This document shows positions 25,996 through 35,518 of a stretch of DNA of 64,000 bases, piece by piece (within the stretch, counting starts at the first letter, position 1; every line of letters starts with the position of its first letter). The translations under genes and the position numbers were made by a program. The DNA is from Chitinilyticum litopenaei DSM 21440. Lineage in GTDB: Bacteria; Pseudomonadota; Gammaproteobacteria; Burkholderiales; Chitinibacteraceae. The stretch covers positions 84,992 to 148,991 of the forward strand of contig NZ_ATZJ01000007.1 of the NCBI RefSeq assembly GCF_000428145.1, written 5' to 3'. Under the pieces are notes generated by a model. That model did no database searches. It was given only the letters and a program-made list of their open reading frames with translations, and had not been told where the DNA came from.

Positions 25996-26717
25996 GCGAT
26001 TCGCCAGAACATGATTTTGCCGCCTTTCCAGTCGCCACAATCGACCACGTCGTCCGGCCTTACATCCGGAACGGCAAAGCTATTGCTGATCAACATCCCC
26101 CCCTCGCCCATTTCACTGCAGACCTTCTCCCAAACAGTAGCCATGGGCTCGCTGGACAGAAAAACATAGACACAATCAAATGCCGACAAATCCAGCCTGC
26201 GCAAGTCCCCGCGCCGCCAGTCGATGGCTGAAGGCAGACTGCAGCGGCCCAGCAACCAGAGCAAAGGGCTGCGCTCAATGCCACTGAGCTGCAAATCGGG
26301 GCGATGCCGGTGCAAGTGTGCAAGCACGCGCCCAGTCCCCGCTCCCAGATCAATCAGGCGCGCGTTGGGAGGAACCCGTTCGACCAGCACCTGCAGGGCC
26401 CCGCCTCCCGAGAAATACAGGGGCACACGATCACGGATTGCCGAACCGGACAGCAGCCACAAAAGGATGGCTGCACCAAGAAAATACCAGGCAGGCAAGG
26501 CCAGCTGATGAACCACAACGACGGCAGGCAAAAACAGCGCATGAATCAGGCACCACCACCGGCCGTCGTGCAGGCGCCAGGCTAGAACGACGGCAAGCGT
26601 ACAGCTGATGGCAAGCGCCCCTCCAGCTGGAACGTATCCCTGCGAGCCCACGAAACCAGTCGCCGTCAAGGCAGCAATCAGCAGAAAGACCGCAGCTTGC
26701 GAGCGAAGAAACATCAT
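25992..26717 (-). CDS. Membrane-anchored class I SAM methyltransferase-like protein
   Basis: 241 aa. Residues 1-~90 hold three to four hydrophobic helices (FLLIAALTATGFVG, ALAISCTLAVVLAW, ALFLPAVVVVHQLAL, FLGAAILLWLLSG). The cytosolic part has a Rossmann methyltransferase motif I (ARLIDLGAGTGRVLAHL), motif II region SGIERSPLLW and a motif IV-like FDCVYVFLSSEPM. The acceptor is unknown. It begins 5 bp after motB and overlaps the HDOD start, so it belongs to the motility operon. The combination of transmembrane anchor and small methylase suggests an envelope target, but this is inference. Confidence 0.82.
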   Translation of the reverse strand: MMFLRSQAAVFLLIAALTATGFVGSQGYVPAGGALAISCTLAVVLAWRLHDGRWWCLIHALFLPAVVVVHQLALPAWYFLGAAILLWLLSGSAIRDRVPLYFSGGGALQVLVERVPPNARLIDLGAGTGRVLAHLHRHRPDLQLSGIERSPLLWLLGRCSLPSAIDWRRGDLRRLDLSAFDCVYVFLSSEPMATVWEKVCSEMGEGGMLISNSFAVPDVRPDDVVDCGDWKGGKIMFWRIA

Positions 26718-26722
26718 GAGTA

Positions 26723-27625
26723 CTACTGGACGCTGACCGCAGAAGCCGCCGGGGCATCGGGCGCGGCCTCGTCGCCACGGCCGGCTTGTTCCTTGATATC
26801 CTGCTCGGCCTCACGATTTAGAACGACAATGCTGATGCGGCGATTGATGGGATTGTAGATATTGCCGGCATCGAGGTGCACCTTGTCACCGAAGCCATTC
26901 ACCCGCAGGACTTTCTCGTCGCTCATGCCACCAGTCACCAGTTCGCGACGCGACGCATTGGCACGCTCGGCGGATAGCTCCCAGTTGGTGAACCCCGCTG
27001 CGCCGCCAGCAAAACGTGAAGCATCGGTGTGCCCGGACAGGGACACCGCGTTCGGTACTTCATTGAGCAGCACTGCAATTTCATGCAGGATTTCGCGGGC
27101 ATAAGGTTCAAGCACGGCACTGCCGGAGCGGAACATCGGACGATTCTGCTCGTCTACGATCTGGATGCGCAGGCCTTCAGCAACCATGTCAAAACGCAAC
27201 TGGCTCTTGAACTGCTTGAGCTTGGTGTTCGTCTGACTCTTGTCATCCATCAGTGCTTCAAATTTCTTTTTCAGGTCAGACAGGCGCTTCTTGTCCTTGG
27301 CAGATTCTTCAAGCGGTGGCACATCGCCCTTCTTGACCTGCCCAGCCTGCTTGCTCAAATCCTGCCCGCCACCCTGGATGATCGACTCGGCATCCCCTGC
27401 CCCCGAACCGCCGGCATTGGCGACCTTCAGCGGATTCGAGAAATAGTCGGAAATGCCTTTGAGATTGCCCTTGGACACCGAGCCCAGCAGCCACATCAAC
27501 AGAAAGAATGCCATCATGGCTGTCACGAAATCGGCGTAGGCAATTTTCCATGCACCGCCATGATGGCCATGGCCACCTTTCTTGATTTTCTTTACGACTA
27601 TTGGGCGCTGGGAGTCGTCGCTCAT
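26723..27625 (-). CDS. motB: Flagellar motor stator protein MotB
   Basis: 300 aa. A short basic cytoplasmic start is followed by one transmembrane helix with GGAWKIAYADFVTAMMAFFL; the proton-carrying aspartate is D32, the same position as in E. coli. The C-terminal OmpA-like peptidoglycan-binding domain contains LSGHTDASRF and NWELSAERANASRRELV. The D32 and the KIAYAD context indicate a proton-type stator. It follows motA by 27 bp. The plug region lies just after the helix (GISDYFSNPLKV). Confidence 0.97.
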   Translation of the reverse strand: MSDDSQRPIVVKKIKKGGHGHHGGAWKIAYADFVTAMMAFFLLMWLLGSVSKGNLKGISDYFSNPLKVANAGGSGAGDAESIIQGGGQDLSKQAGQVKKGDVPPLEESAKDKKRLSDLKKKFEALMDDKSQTNTKLKQFKSQLRFDMVAEGLRIQIVDEQNRPMFRSGSAVLEPYAREILHEIAVLLNEVPNAVSLSGHTDASRFAGGAAGFTNWELSAERANASRRELVTGGMSDEKVLRVNGFGDKVHLDAGNIYNPINRRISIVVLNREAEQDIKEQAGRGDEAAPDAPAASAVSVQ

Positions 27626-27652
27626 GCTGCTCTGCCTGTTTGCTGATCCGGC

Positions 27653-28513
27653 TTACTTGTTCTTGGCGTTCTTCACGAAGTCTTCCAGCTCCTGGAAGCT
27701 GGGACGCTCGGTCGAATCCAGCACCTTGCGGCCGAATTCGACGGCGACTTGCGGCGCATAACCGTTCAGGCTGGCAAGCAGGGTCACCTTGATGGTCTGG
27801 AAGACCTGAGTTGATTCCTTGGCCTTGGTTTCCAGCAGGGTGCCCAGCGGGCCGACAAAACCGTAAGCCAGCCAGATCCCCATGAAGGTACCGACCAGTG
27901 CGGCGCCAATCAGCTTGCCTAGCTCGCTGGGCGGCAAATGCAGCGAACCCATCGTGTGCACCACCCCCATCACTGCGGCAACAATACCAAAGGCTGGCAA
28001 GCCATCGGCAAGCTTGGTGATGGCCGTGGCCGGCAATTCAACTTCGTGGTGGTGCGTTTCGAGTTCAACGTCCATGAGATTCTCGATCTCGAAGGCATTG
28101 AGGTTGCCCCCCACCATCAGGCGCAGGTAGTCGGTCATGAATTCGACCACGTGATGATCGTGCGAGACCTTGGGGTATTTCGAGAAGATCGGGCTAGCGT
28201 GCGGGTCTTCCACATCGCCCTCGATGGACATCAGGCCTTCCTTGCGCACCTTGGAGAGCAGCTCGAACATGCAGGCAAACAGGTCCATGTAAAAGGCTTT
28301 TGAATACGGGCTACCCTTGAAGATGCTGGGCAGCGCCTTCATCGTTGCCTTCAGGGGCTTGCCGCCATATGCCGCAATCATGCCCCCGAGCGCGCCGCCA
28401 AAAATGATCACGATCTCGCTGGGCTGCCACAACACCCCCAAATGACCACCATGCCATGCATAGGCGCCGAGAATGCAGACACACATGAACACATAACCGA
28501 CGATGACAAACAT
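27653..28513 (-). CDS. motA: Flagellar motor stator protein MotA
   Basis: 286-aa MotA/TolQ/ExbB proton-channel subunit with four transmembrane helices. The N-terminal pair is VIVGYVFMCVCILGAYA and IVIIFGGALGGMIAAYGG. The C-terminal pair is GLPAFGIVAAVMGVVHTMG and LVGTFMGIWLAYGFVGPLG, with prolines at the expected positions. The large cytoplasmic loop (~residues 60-170) carries the torque residues. Length fits the E. coli-type (295). It is first in a leftward unit motA-motB-methyltransferase-HDOD. Upstream 28514-28675 has no gene; I could not find a convincing sigma-28 promoter there. Confidence 0.97.
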   Translation of the reverse strand: MFVIVGYVFMCVCILGAYAWHGGHLGVLWQPSEIVIIFGGALGGMIAAYGGKPLKATMKALPSIFKGSPYSKAFYMDLFACMFELLSKVRKEGLMSIEGDVEDPHASPIFSKYPKVSHDHHVVEFMTDYLRLMVGGNLNAFEIENLMDVELETHHHEVELPATAITKLADGLPAFGIVAAVMGVVHTMGSLHLPPSELGKLIGAALVGTFMGIWLAYGFVGPLGTLLETKAKESTQVFQTIKVTLLASLNGYAPQVAVEFGRKVLDSTERPSFQELEDFVKNAKNK

Positions 28514-28675
28514 GCGCGAAAAGGTCCTTGATTGCGGAGCGGGAGACGGCGTTAACCCGGCTGCTGACAGCCATGGCTAGATATTAGAGGCTCTGAATCG
28601 GGGCCACAACCCGAACAGGCCAAAGCAGACCAAGGCACGACAGCTTCAGCCAGCCGACCTGCATGAACAGTGGTG

Positions 28676-29266
28676 TTACCAGAGCGAACCCTGAGCCGAG
28701 ATTTGCCTGACCGGTGCAAAGCTCTGCCGGTGGCTGGCTAGAACGCCGTACTGCTTCAGAGCCTGTAGATGCTCGGCCGTCGGATAGCCCTTGTGACGGG
28801 CAAACCCATACTGCGGATGCTGACGGTCGAGTTCATGCATCGATCGATCCCTGGCCACTTTGGCGAGGATGGATGCGGCAGAAATCGCGGGCTCCAGCGC
28901 ATCGCCTTTCACGATCGCACGGGCCGGGCAAGGCAAACCGGGAGGCAGGCGGTTGCCATCCACCAGCACCTCGGTCGGCGTGACAGCAAGCCCCTGCACT
29001 GCCCTTCGCATCGCCAGCATGGTGGCATGCAGGATATTCAATTGATCGATTTCCTCGACACTGGCCTCGGCAATTGACCAGGCCAGTGCATGCTCCTGGA
29101 TTTGCCCGAAGAGCATTTCGCGACGTTTCTCGCTCAGTGTCTTGGAATCGGCAAGCCCCTGCAGAACGCAACCGGGCGGAAGGATCACTGCGGCGGCGAA
29201 AACGGCGCCAACCAATGGCCCGCGCCCTGCCTCATCAACACCACAGATCAAGGGGGCCTCATTCAT
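28676..29266 (-). CDS. rnhB: Ribonuclease HII
   Basis: 196 aa; removes ribonucleotides from RNA-DNA hybrids. The N-terminal GVDEAGRGPLVGAV motif bears the first two acidic catalytic residues, followed by ADSKTLSEKRRE, VDGNRLP and SILAKVARDRSMHELD with later acidic residues. ATG 29266 overlaps the lpxB stop by four bases. It is the last gene of the long envelope cluster, an arrangement (lpxA-lpxB-rnhB) conserved in proteobacteria. Confidence 0.97.
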   Translation of the reverse strand: MNEAPLICGVDEAGRGPLVGAVFAAAVILPPGCVLQGLADSKTLSEKRREMLFGQIQEHALAWSIAEASVEEIDQLNILHATMLAMRRAVQGLAVTPTEVLVDGNRLPPGLPCPARAIVKGDALEPAISAASILAKVARDRSMHELDRQHPQYGFARHKGYPTAEHLQALKQYGVLASHRQSFAPVRQISAQGSLW

Positions 29267-30432
29267 GCGGCCAGCACTCCGGCCACGGCCTCGGCCGCCT
29301 TGGCAGCGCCATTGCAGCGCAAGCGCTCATGCTCGGCGTGGAAATGCGCTTCCAGTGCGGCCACCAGCGGCTTGTCGTGCAGATAATTCAGCACTGCCTG
29401 ACACAGGTTCTCGGCGTTGGCGTCTTCCTGCAGAAACTCAGGGATAACGAATTTGCCGGCAAGGATATTCGGCAAGGTGACATAAGGCAGCAGAAACTTG
29501 CGCTTGACCATGCGGTAGGTGAGCGGGGAAACCCGGTAGGTCACGACCGCCGGGCGTTTCAGCAGGGCCGCTTCCAGCACTGCCGTACCCGAAGCCTGCA
29601 ACACGACATTGGCGGCAATCATGGCTTCGTGGGCATGCCCGAACATCAGGCGCCAATGCAGATCCTGGGCCTCCTGGCGCCAGATTTCGCGCTCAAAGTG
29701 GGCACGTATTTCCCGACTGATCAGCGGCACCAGAAACACCAGTCCCGGTTCTTTTTCGGCAAGCCTGCGTGCTGTTTCCACCAGCAAGGGCGCCAGTGCA
29801 TCCAGCTCGCGCATTCTGCTGCCGGGCAGCACGGCAATCACGCGGGCGTCTTCCGCCAGTCCAAGCTGTTCGCGCACGCCAGCGCGATCGGGATGCTGCG
29901 GCAGCATTTCCGCCAGCGGATGTCCGACATAGCTTGCCGGTATGCCGGCGGTACGATAGATCTCCTGCTCGAAAGGCAGGATCAGCAGCATGTGGTTGAC
30001 GGCAGCGCGAATTTTCTTGATGCGCTCTGGGCGCCAGGCCCAGATGGAAGGGCTCACATAATGCACGGTGCGAATGCCGCGCTTCTTCAGTCTGCGCTCC
30101 AGGCCCAGATTGAAATCCGGCGCATCGATACCGATGAACAGATCAGGCTTTTCCTGAAGACAGGCCTGAACTATCCTGCGCCGCAGGCGCAGAAGACCAG
30201 GCAGGTGGCGCAAGACTTCCACGAGGCCGCCCACCGCCAGTGTGCTGATCGGCTCGATGGTCTTGACGCCTGCCGCCTGCATTTTTGGTCCGGCGACACC
30301 GGCGAACTGGGCGTCGGGAAACCGCTTGCGCAATTCGGCAACCAGTGCTGCTCCCAGCAAATCACCGGATGCCTCGCCAGCAACAATCGCAATACGCGGC
30401 CCCGTATTGCCCTCGAACAAATGATCCCTCAT
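29263..30432 (-). CDS. lpxB: Lipid-A-disaccharide synthase
   Basis: 389-aa GT-B fold glycosyltransferase (GT19). It joins UDP-2,3-diacylglucosamine and lipid X to make the lipid A disaccharide at the inner membrane. Typical stretches are GEASGDLLGAALV near the N-terminus, GIDAPDFNLGLERRLK, HYVSPSIWAWRPERIKKI, FEQEIYR and the donor-site SGTAVLEAALLKRPAVVTYR. It begins 2 bp after the lpxA stop and overlaps rnhB, so all three are translationally linked. Confidence 0.97.
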   Translation of the reverse strand: MRDHLFEGNTGPRIAIVAGEASGDLLGAALVAELRKRFPDAQFAGVAGPKMQAAGVKTIEPISTLAVGGLVEVLRHLPGLLRLRRRIVQACLQEKPDLFIGIDAPDFNLGLERRLKKRGIRTVHYVSPSIWAWRPERIKKIRAAVNHMLLILPFEQEIYRTAGIPASYVGHPLAEMLPQHPDRAGVREQLGLAEDARVIAVLPGSRMRELDALAPLLVETARRLAEKEPGLVFLVPLISREIRAHFEREIWRQEAQDLHWRLMFGHAHEAMIAANVVLQASGTAVLEAALLKRPAVVTYRVSPLTYRMVKRKFLLPYVTLPNILAGKFVIPEFLQEDANAENLCQAVLNYLHDKPLVAALEAHFHAEHERLRCNGAAKAAEAVAGVLAA

Positions 30433-30434
30433 GG

Positions 30435-31211
30435 CTAGCGCAGAATACCCCTGCTGGACAGGGCAAAAAAGCGCGTAAACGCAGCCAGCGCCGGCTCTGT
30501 GTCAGCGGCAAGGCGAATCTCCGCCACCGCTTCCTCATAGCTTTTGCCCGAGCGATAAAGCAATTTGTAGGCGCGCTTGATGGCAAGAATCTGTTCGGCG
30601 CTAAAACCACGCCGTTTCAGGCCTTCGCTATTGATGCCTCGCGCCACGGCGCGATTGCCCTCGCAGATCGTGAATGGCGGAAGATCCTGCACGATGATGG
30701 AACCGCCGCCTGCCATGGCATGTGCGCCAATGACACAAAATTGATGCACCGCCGACAAGCCACCCAGAATGGCATAGTCCTGCACATGCACATGTCCGCC
30801 CAGGGTGGCGCTATTGGCAAAAATGGTGTGATTGCCGACATGGCAGTCGTGGCCGATGTGTGCATAGGCCATCAGCCAGTTGTCATCGCCAATCGAGGTA
30901 AGCCCTTCGTCCTGCACGGTACCGACGGCAACCGTGACGGACTGGAAAAAGGTATTGCCATCACCGATCACCAGTCGTGTGGGCTCGCCACGGTATTTCT
31001 TGTCCTGCGGTGCGCAACCGATCGAGGCATGCGCATGAACGTGATTGTTACAGCCAAGAACCGTGTGTCCTTCGATAATCGCATGGGCGGCGATCACGGA
31101 GCCTTCGCCAATCCGGACGTGATCACCGATCACGGCATACGGCCCGACCGATACGCTTTCGTGCAGCTCCGCGCTGGGGCTCACGATGGCAGTTGCATGA
31201 ATGGCTGTCAT
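30435..31211 (-). CDS. lpxA: UDP-N-acetylglucosamine acyltransferase
   Basis: 258-aa left-handed parallel beta-helix acyltransferase, first step of lipid A synthesis. Hexapeptide repeats fill residues ~1-185. The AHIGHDCHVGN segment corresponds to the catalytic His site, and SAVHQFCVIGAHAM and GLKRRGFS are diagnostic. A helical C-terminal domain ends SSRGILR, as in E. coli. The ATG at 31211 is preferred; an in-frame TTG at 31226 would add MKRRK and has AAGGA too close. It follows fabZ by 18 bp. Confidence 0.96.
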   Translation of the reverse strand: MTAIHATAIVSPSAELHESVSVGPYAVIGDHVRIGEGSVIAAHAIIEGHTVLGCNNHVHAHASIGCAPQDKKYRGEPTRLVIGDGNTFFQSVTVAVGTVQDEGLTSIGDDNWLMAYAHIGHDCHVGNHTIFANSATLGGHVHVQDYAILGGLSAVHQFCVIGAHAMAGGGSIIVQDLPPFTICEGNRAVARGINSEGLKRRGFSAEQILAIKRAYKLLYRSGKSYEEAVAEIRLAADTEPALAAFTRFFALSSRGILR

Positions 31212-31229
31212 CTTGCGACGCTTCAATCC

Positions 31230-31682
31230 TTAGGAACGTTCTACTTCTTTCTGGGCGCACATCAGATCGGCTTCGGCAGCAAGTTCGCCATCGACCAGAG
31301 CACGAGCGGTGTATTTCCAGATGCCGCGTTTGCTGGCCGTGATTTCCGCCTCCAGCACCAACTGGTCACCGGGAACGACCTGACGCTTGAAACGGGCATT
31401 GTCAATCCCGGCATAAAACAGGATGGTATTTTCTGACGGTGCCGGATCAATGCTCTTGAAAGTCAAAACCCCGGCAGCCTGCGCCAGGGCTTCGAGAATC
31501 AGCACGCCCGGCATGACTGGATAGGAGGGAAAATGGCCCTGGAAAAACGGCTCGTTCATGGAAACATTCTTGATGGCACGAATGGATTTGCCCACCTCAA
31601 GGTCAATAACCCGATCCACCAGCAGGAACGGATAGCGATGAGGCAAATGGCTCATGATTGTGCGAATATCCATCGGCGTCAT
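31230..31682 (-). CDS. fabZ: 3-hydroxyacyl-[acyl-carrier-protein] dehydratase FabZ
   Basis: 150-aa hot-dog fold dehydratase of fatty acid elongation. PHRYPFLLVDRV opens the domain; the catalytic His and Glu lie in FFQGHFPSYPVMPGVLILEA. Its place between lpxD and lpxA ties acyl-ACP supply to lipid A synthesis, the usual arrangement. The start at 31682 (MTPMDIRTIM) begins 2 bp after the lpxD stop; the internal ATG four codons later is also possible. Confidence 0.97.
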   Translation of the reverse strand: MTPMDIRTIMSHLPHRYPFLLVDRVIDLEVGKSIRAIKNVSMNEPFFQGHFPSYPVMPGVLILEALAQAAGVLTFKSIDPAPSENTILFYAGIDNARFKRQVVPGDQLVLEAEITASKRGIWKYTARALVDGELAAEADLMCAQKEVERS

Positions 31683-31684
31683 TA

Positions 31685-32716
31685 TTACTCTCCCTTTTCA
31701 GTCAATGCGGCAATCTGCTTTTCAAGTTGCCTGATTTTTTTTGCCAGATCGTCCAGATGCCGCCAATGCACGGCATTGCGCAACCATTTTGAATGGGGTA
31801 TTGCCGGGGTCACGCCGGCATAAACGCCAGCTTCCCTGATGTCGCTGGCGACATTGCTGCCTCCCATGACCGTAACCCGGTCAGCAACTTGCAGGTGGCC
31901 ACTGATGGCGACGTTGCCGCCAATCAGGCAGAAATCGCCAATATGTGTGGAGCCGGCTACTCCGGACTTGGCAGCAATTGCCGTATGCCTGCCCAGGCGC
32001 ACGTTGTGCGCGATCTGGACAAGATTGTCGATACGGCAACCCTCTGCAACGACCGTGTCGCTTGCCGCGCCGCGATCAATGGTCGTGTTGGCGCCGATTT
32101 CGACGTCATTGCCAATGATGGCCCGGCCAAACTGGGGAATTTTCTCCCAATGATCACCGGCCCAGGCGTTGCCAAAGCCATCACTGCCAATCACGCAACC
32201 GGAATGCAGAATGACTCGATCACCGACACTGCAATCGTGGTAAATCGTCACGCGTGGGTGCAGCAGACAGTGCTCACCAATAAGAACGTCATCACCGATA
32301 ACGGAACCGGCGCCGATACGTGTTGCTGCCCCGATACGCACCCTGTCGCCGATGATGACGCCAGCCTCGATTTGCGCGTCCGGATGAATCACGGCATTGC
32401 TGGCGATGATCGCTGTAGGATGAATACCGGGAATGGCTGTTTTTCCCGGATGAAAAAGGGCAGCCAGACGGGCGAAATACAGCAGCGGATCGCGGGTGAC
32501 AATTCTGGAGCAGATAAAGCCGTCGTCCTCGGAATCCTTCACAATCAGCGCACTGGCCAGGGAAGCCCTCGCCTGACCGGCATGCTTGGCACCAGCCAGA
32601 AAAGAAATGTCCCCCGCCCTAGCTTCCTGAAGGCCGGCACAGCCAGCGATGAGCAAATCATCGCCGCGCAATTCACCGCCAAGCTTTTCAACAATCTGGC
32701 TAAGTTTCAATTCCAT
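31685..32716 (-). CDS. lpxD: UDP-3-O-acylglucosamine N-acyltransferase
   Basis: 343 aa. An N-terminal uridine-binding domain (~1-100, with DISFLAGAKHAGQA) is followed by a hexapeptide beta-helix carrying GSDGFGNAWAG, TTIDRGAASDTVV and the catalytic-His segment LVQIAHNVRLG. A C-terminal helix ends with a short coiled coil (DDLAKKIRQLEKQIAAL). It adds the second acyl chain in lipid A synthesis. The start MELKL at 32716 gives the E. coli-like length (341); an upstream ATG at 32740 would overlap skp. The Shine-Dalgarno is weak. Confidence 0.96.
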   Translation of the reverse strand: MELKLSQIVEKLGGELRGDDLLIAGCAGLQEARAGDISFLAGAKHAGQARASLASALIVKDSEDDGFICSRIVTRDPLLYFARLAALFHPGKTAIPGIHPTAIIASNAVIHPDAQIEAGVIIGDRVRIGAATRIGAGSVIGDDVLIGEHCLLHPRVTIYHDCSVGDRVILHSGCVIGSDGFGNAWAGDHWEKIPQFGRAIIGNDVEIGANTTIDRGAASDTVVAEGCRIDNLVQIAHNVRLGRHTAIAAKSGVAGSTHIGDFCLIGGNVAISGHLQVADRVTVMGGSNVASDIREAGVYAGVTPAIPHSKWLRNAVHWRHLDDLAKKIRQLEKQIAALTEKGE

Positions 32717-32726
32717 GGCTTGGCCA

Positions 32727-33206
32727 TTACTTGTCGGCAAGCTGGCGGATTACCTTGTCGGTAATATCAAGCCGGGGATTTTTGTAAATGGCATCCTGCA
32801 GGATGGCATCATACTTTTCAGTTTCAGCGAGCTGGCGAATCACCTGATTGGCCCGCTCCTGCAGCCCTGCCAGTTCCTCATTGCGTCGCGCATTCAAATC
32901 TTCATTGAATTCACGCTGCATGCGCTGAAAATCCTGATTCAGCTTGATCAGATCACGCTCCCTGCTCCTGCGCTCGGATTCGGGGATGCTGCCCTTGTCC
33001 AGCGCGGCCTGCAAGGATTTGCCCTGCGCGGACACCCTCTGCAGCTCCGCCTTGCGTGCATCAAACTCCTTTTCGAGCCGTTTGGCGGCCCGTAGCGCCG
33101 GCGCGGACTCCCGCAGCACCCGGTCGGTATCGACAAAACCGATTTTCAGGTCAGCGGCATGGGCCATGCCAATGCTGAAGAGCAGACACAGAATAAAACG
33201 CATCAT
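32727..33206 (-). CDS. skp: Periplasmic chaperone Skp/OmpH
   Basis: 159 aa with a signal peptide (MMRFILCLLFSIGMAHA). The mature protein opens DLKIGFVDTDRVLRES and then forms the long charged helices of the Skp tentacles (about residues 40-130, rich in E/K/R/Q). It carries unfolded outer-membrane proteins to BamA, encoded 6 bp upstream in the same operon. Length and domain order are normal. Confidence 0.95.
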   Translation of the reverse strand: MMRFILCLLFSIGMAHAADLKIGFVDTDRVLRESAPALRAAKRLEKEFDARKAELQRVSAQGKSLQAALDKGSIPESERRSRERDLIKLNQDFQRMQREFNEDLNARRNEELAGLQERANQVIRQLAETEKYDAILQDAIYKNPRLDITDKVIRQLADK

Positions 33207-33212
33207 GTTTCC

Positions 33213-35498
33213 TTAAAACACCTGACCAAGCTGGAACTGGAATTTCTCGGTCTTGTCGCCTTCCTTGGCACCGATCGCCTGGCCATACACCAGTTTGATG
33301 GGGCCAACCGGGGACAGCCAAGTAAAACCGACACCCGCAGAGTAACGCAGTCCGCTGGAGTCAACCTCCTCGCCATACCCCCAGATACCGCCCATATCGA
33401 CAAAGGCGCTCAAGCGCATTGACTGGTCGTCCTTCATGCCGGGCACCGGAGTGAAAATTTCAAAATTGTTGACAAAGCGCCGATCGCCGCCCTTGCTGTC
33501 GCCGTTGTTATCCTTGGGGCCAAGACTGCCAGATTTGTAACCGCGTACTGAGTTCACACCACCGGCAAAGAAATTCTTGTAGAAAGGCAATTCACCATCC
33601 GAATACCCGTCACCGTACCCTAGATCCATATTCCACATGAAGGTAAAGCCATCAATTGGCGTCATGTAGAAACGGTTGCTGATGCTCAACTTGTAGTAAT
33701 TGATTTCCGACAGCGGCAAAGAGGCATCGAGACCGGCCCTGAAGAAATTACCCCTGGTTGGAAAGACGGCAGAATCACGGGAATCGGAAGAGAATGCCAG
33801 GCCCGCCGAATACGTCTGGTTATTGGCGCCACGCCGCTTGACATAGTCCACGATGTAGTCGGGCGTACCCGAGTTCGTGATGATGTCGAGATTTTCGTAA
33901 TCCAGGCGGAATTGCAGATTATTGTAATCACTAACCGGCAACCCGAGTGTCAGACCAGTACCCCAGGAGTCGGTCGAATAATCACCAAGCTCCTGATCAT
34001 TTTCATTCGGATCAGACTTTTTCTTGAATGCCGAAAGACCGAGCGATACGCCGTCCGGAGTCAGGTAGGGATTGGTGACATTGAACACGTAATTCTGGTT
34101 TGCCTGACTCGTATTGATGTCAAAAGAGACTTTCTTGCCACTACCAAGGAAGTTGTTCTCAGACAAGCCAACCGCAATCACAAAGCCTTCATCCTGGCCA
34201 TAGCCGGCGCCAACGTTGAAGCTACCCGTCTTTTTCTCGGTAACACGAACATTAAGGTCAACCTGATCCACCGCATCTGGAACAGCAGCAGTATCAAGAT
34301 TGACTTCACTGAAATAATCAAGTTGCTGCAGACGCTCCTTGGAGCGCTTGATTTTTTCCAGATCATATTGCGCAGCTTCGAGCTGGCGCAGCTCACGGCG
34401 AACAGCCTCATCCTTGGTCAGATTGTTGCCGGAAATATTGATGGCACGAACATAAGCCTTTTTCCCTGCATCCACATAAAGTGTAAAGCCTACTGTTTTT
34501 TTCTCTTTATCAACTTCTGGAACCGGGTTGATATTTGCAAATGCGTACCCTTCTCTCCCCAGTCGATCACCAATGGCTGCAACGGATTTGTTGGTCTTTT
34601 CGCGCGAGAATGCCTGACCGGGTGCAATCGACAGGAGAGCAGCCAGCTCTGTCTCGGGCAGAATGGTGTCACCCGCGAACTTGATGCCGCTGACCGTATA
34701 TTTCTCGCCTTCAGAAATATTGATGGTGAGGTACATTTCCGACTTGTCTTCCGACAGCGCGACCTGGGTCGACACCACGTTGAAGTCAAGATAGCCCCTG
34801 TCCATGTAATACGATTTGATTTTCTCAAGATCAGCCGACAGTTTTTGCTTGGAATACTGGTCAGCCTTGGTGTACCAGGTCATCCAGCCCGATGTTTCCA
34901 GGCCGATCTCGTCAATCAGGTCGTCTTCCGCAAATGCCTTGGTTCCCACGATGTTGATCTGCTTGATCAGCGCAACGTCGCCCTCGGAAATATCCAGCTC
35001 GATACCGACACGATTGCGGTCAAGTCGCGTCACAGTCGGCTTGATCTGGACGGAATAGCGACCGCGGGAAAAATACTGCTGCTTCAACTCATTCAGGGCG
35101 CCATCCAGCGTGTCTTGCTGAAAAATCCGGCCCTCGGCGAGATTCTGGCTTTTCATGGCGGCCTTGATCTGGTCCTTCTCCAGGAGCTTGGCGCCATTGA
35201 CGTTGATCTGGGCAACCGTCGGGCGCTCCTGGACCGTGACGATGACGACATTCTTGTCGACTTCCACGCGGACATCATCAAAAAAACCGGTGGCAAAGAG
35301 TGCCTTTACCGCATCGCGCGCCTTGGCCTCATCGAAGTCCTCGCCCACCTTGACAGGCATGTAATTGAACACCGTACCGGGATCCGTACGCTGCAAACCT
35401 TCAACCTTGATGTCCGAAACCGTGAAGGCATCGAACGCAAGAGCAAACGGGGAACCCAGCGCTGCGGCGAGCAGCAAAATCATCGGCTTAAGTTTCAT
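33213..35498 (-). CDS. bamA: Outer membrane protein assembly factor BamA
   Basis: 761 aa. A signal peptide (MKLKPMILLLAAALGSPFAL) is followed by five POTRA domains (~24-420) and a 16-strand barrel. Loop-6 motif NSVRGYKSGSLGP and a C-terminal phenylalanine (FQFQLGQVF) are present. It is the central subunit of the BAM complex. An open frame continues upstream to 35606, but the Met at 35498 directly precedes the signal peptide. Placement between rseP and skp is canonical. Confidence 0.97.
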   Translation of the reverse strand: MKLKPMILLLAAALGSPFALAFDAFTVSDIKVEGLQRTDPGTVFNYMPVKVGEDFDEAKARDAVKALFATGFFDDVRVEVDKNVVIVTVQERPTVAQINVNGAKLLEKDQIKAAMKSQNLAEGRIFQQDTLDGALNELKQQYFSRGRYSVQIKPTVTRLDRNRVGIELDISEGDVALIKQINIVGTKAFAEDDLIDEIGLETSGWMTWYTKADQYSKQKLSADLEKIKSYYMDRGYLDFNVVSTQVALSEDKSEMYLTINISEGEKYTVSGIKFAGDTILPETELAALLSIAPGQAFSREKTNKSVAAIGDRLGREGYAFANINPVPEVDKEKKTVGFTLYVDAGKKAYVRAINISGNNLTKDEAVRRELRQLEAAQYDLEKIKRSKERLQQLDYFSEVNLDTAAVPDAVDQVDLNVRVTEKKTGSFNVGAGYGQDEGFVIAVGLSENNFLGSGKKVSFDINTSQANQNYVFNVTNPYLTPDGVSLGLSAFKKKSDPNENDQELGDYSTDSWGTGLTLGLPVSDYNNLQFRLDYENLDIITNSGTPDYIVDYVKRRGANNQTYSAGLAFSSDSRDSAVFPTRGNFFRAGLDASLPLSEINYYKLSISNRFYMTPIDGFTFMWNMDLGYGDGYSDGELPFYKNFFAGGVNSVRGYKSGSLGPKDNNGDSKGGDRRFVNNFEIFTPVPGMKDDQSMRLSAFVDMGGIWGYGEEVDSSGLRYSAGVGFTWLSPVGPIKLVYGQAIGAKEGDKTEKFQFQLGQVF

Positions 35499-35518
35499 CG
35501 ACACGGATCTTCGGCAGT

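Noticed and set aside
28514..28675. Sigma-28 flagellar promoter upstream of motA
   Set aside because: No TAAA-N15-GCCGATAA-like match was found on the minus strand in the gap.
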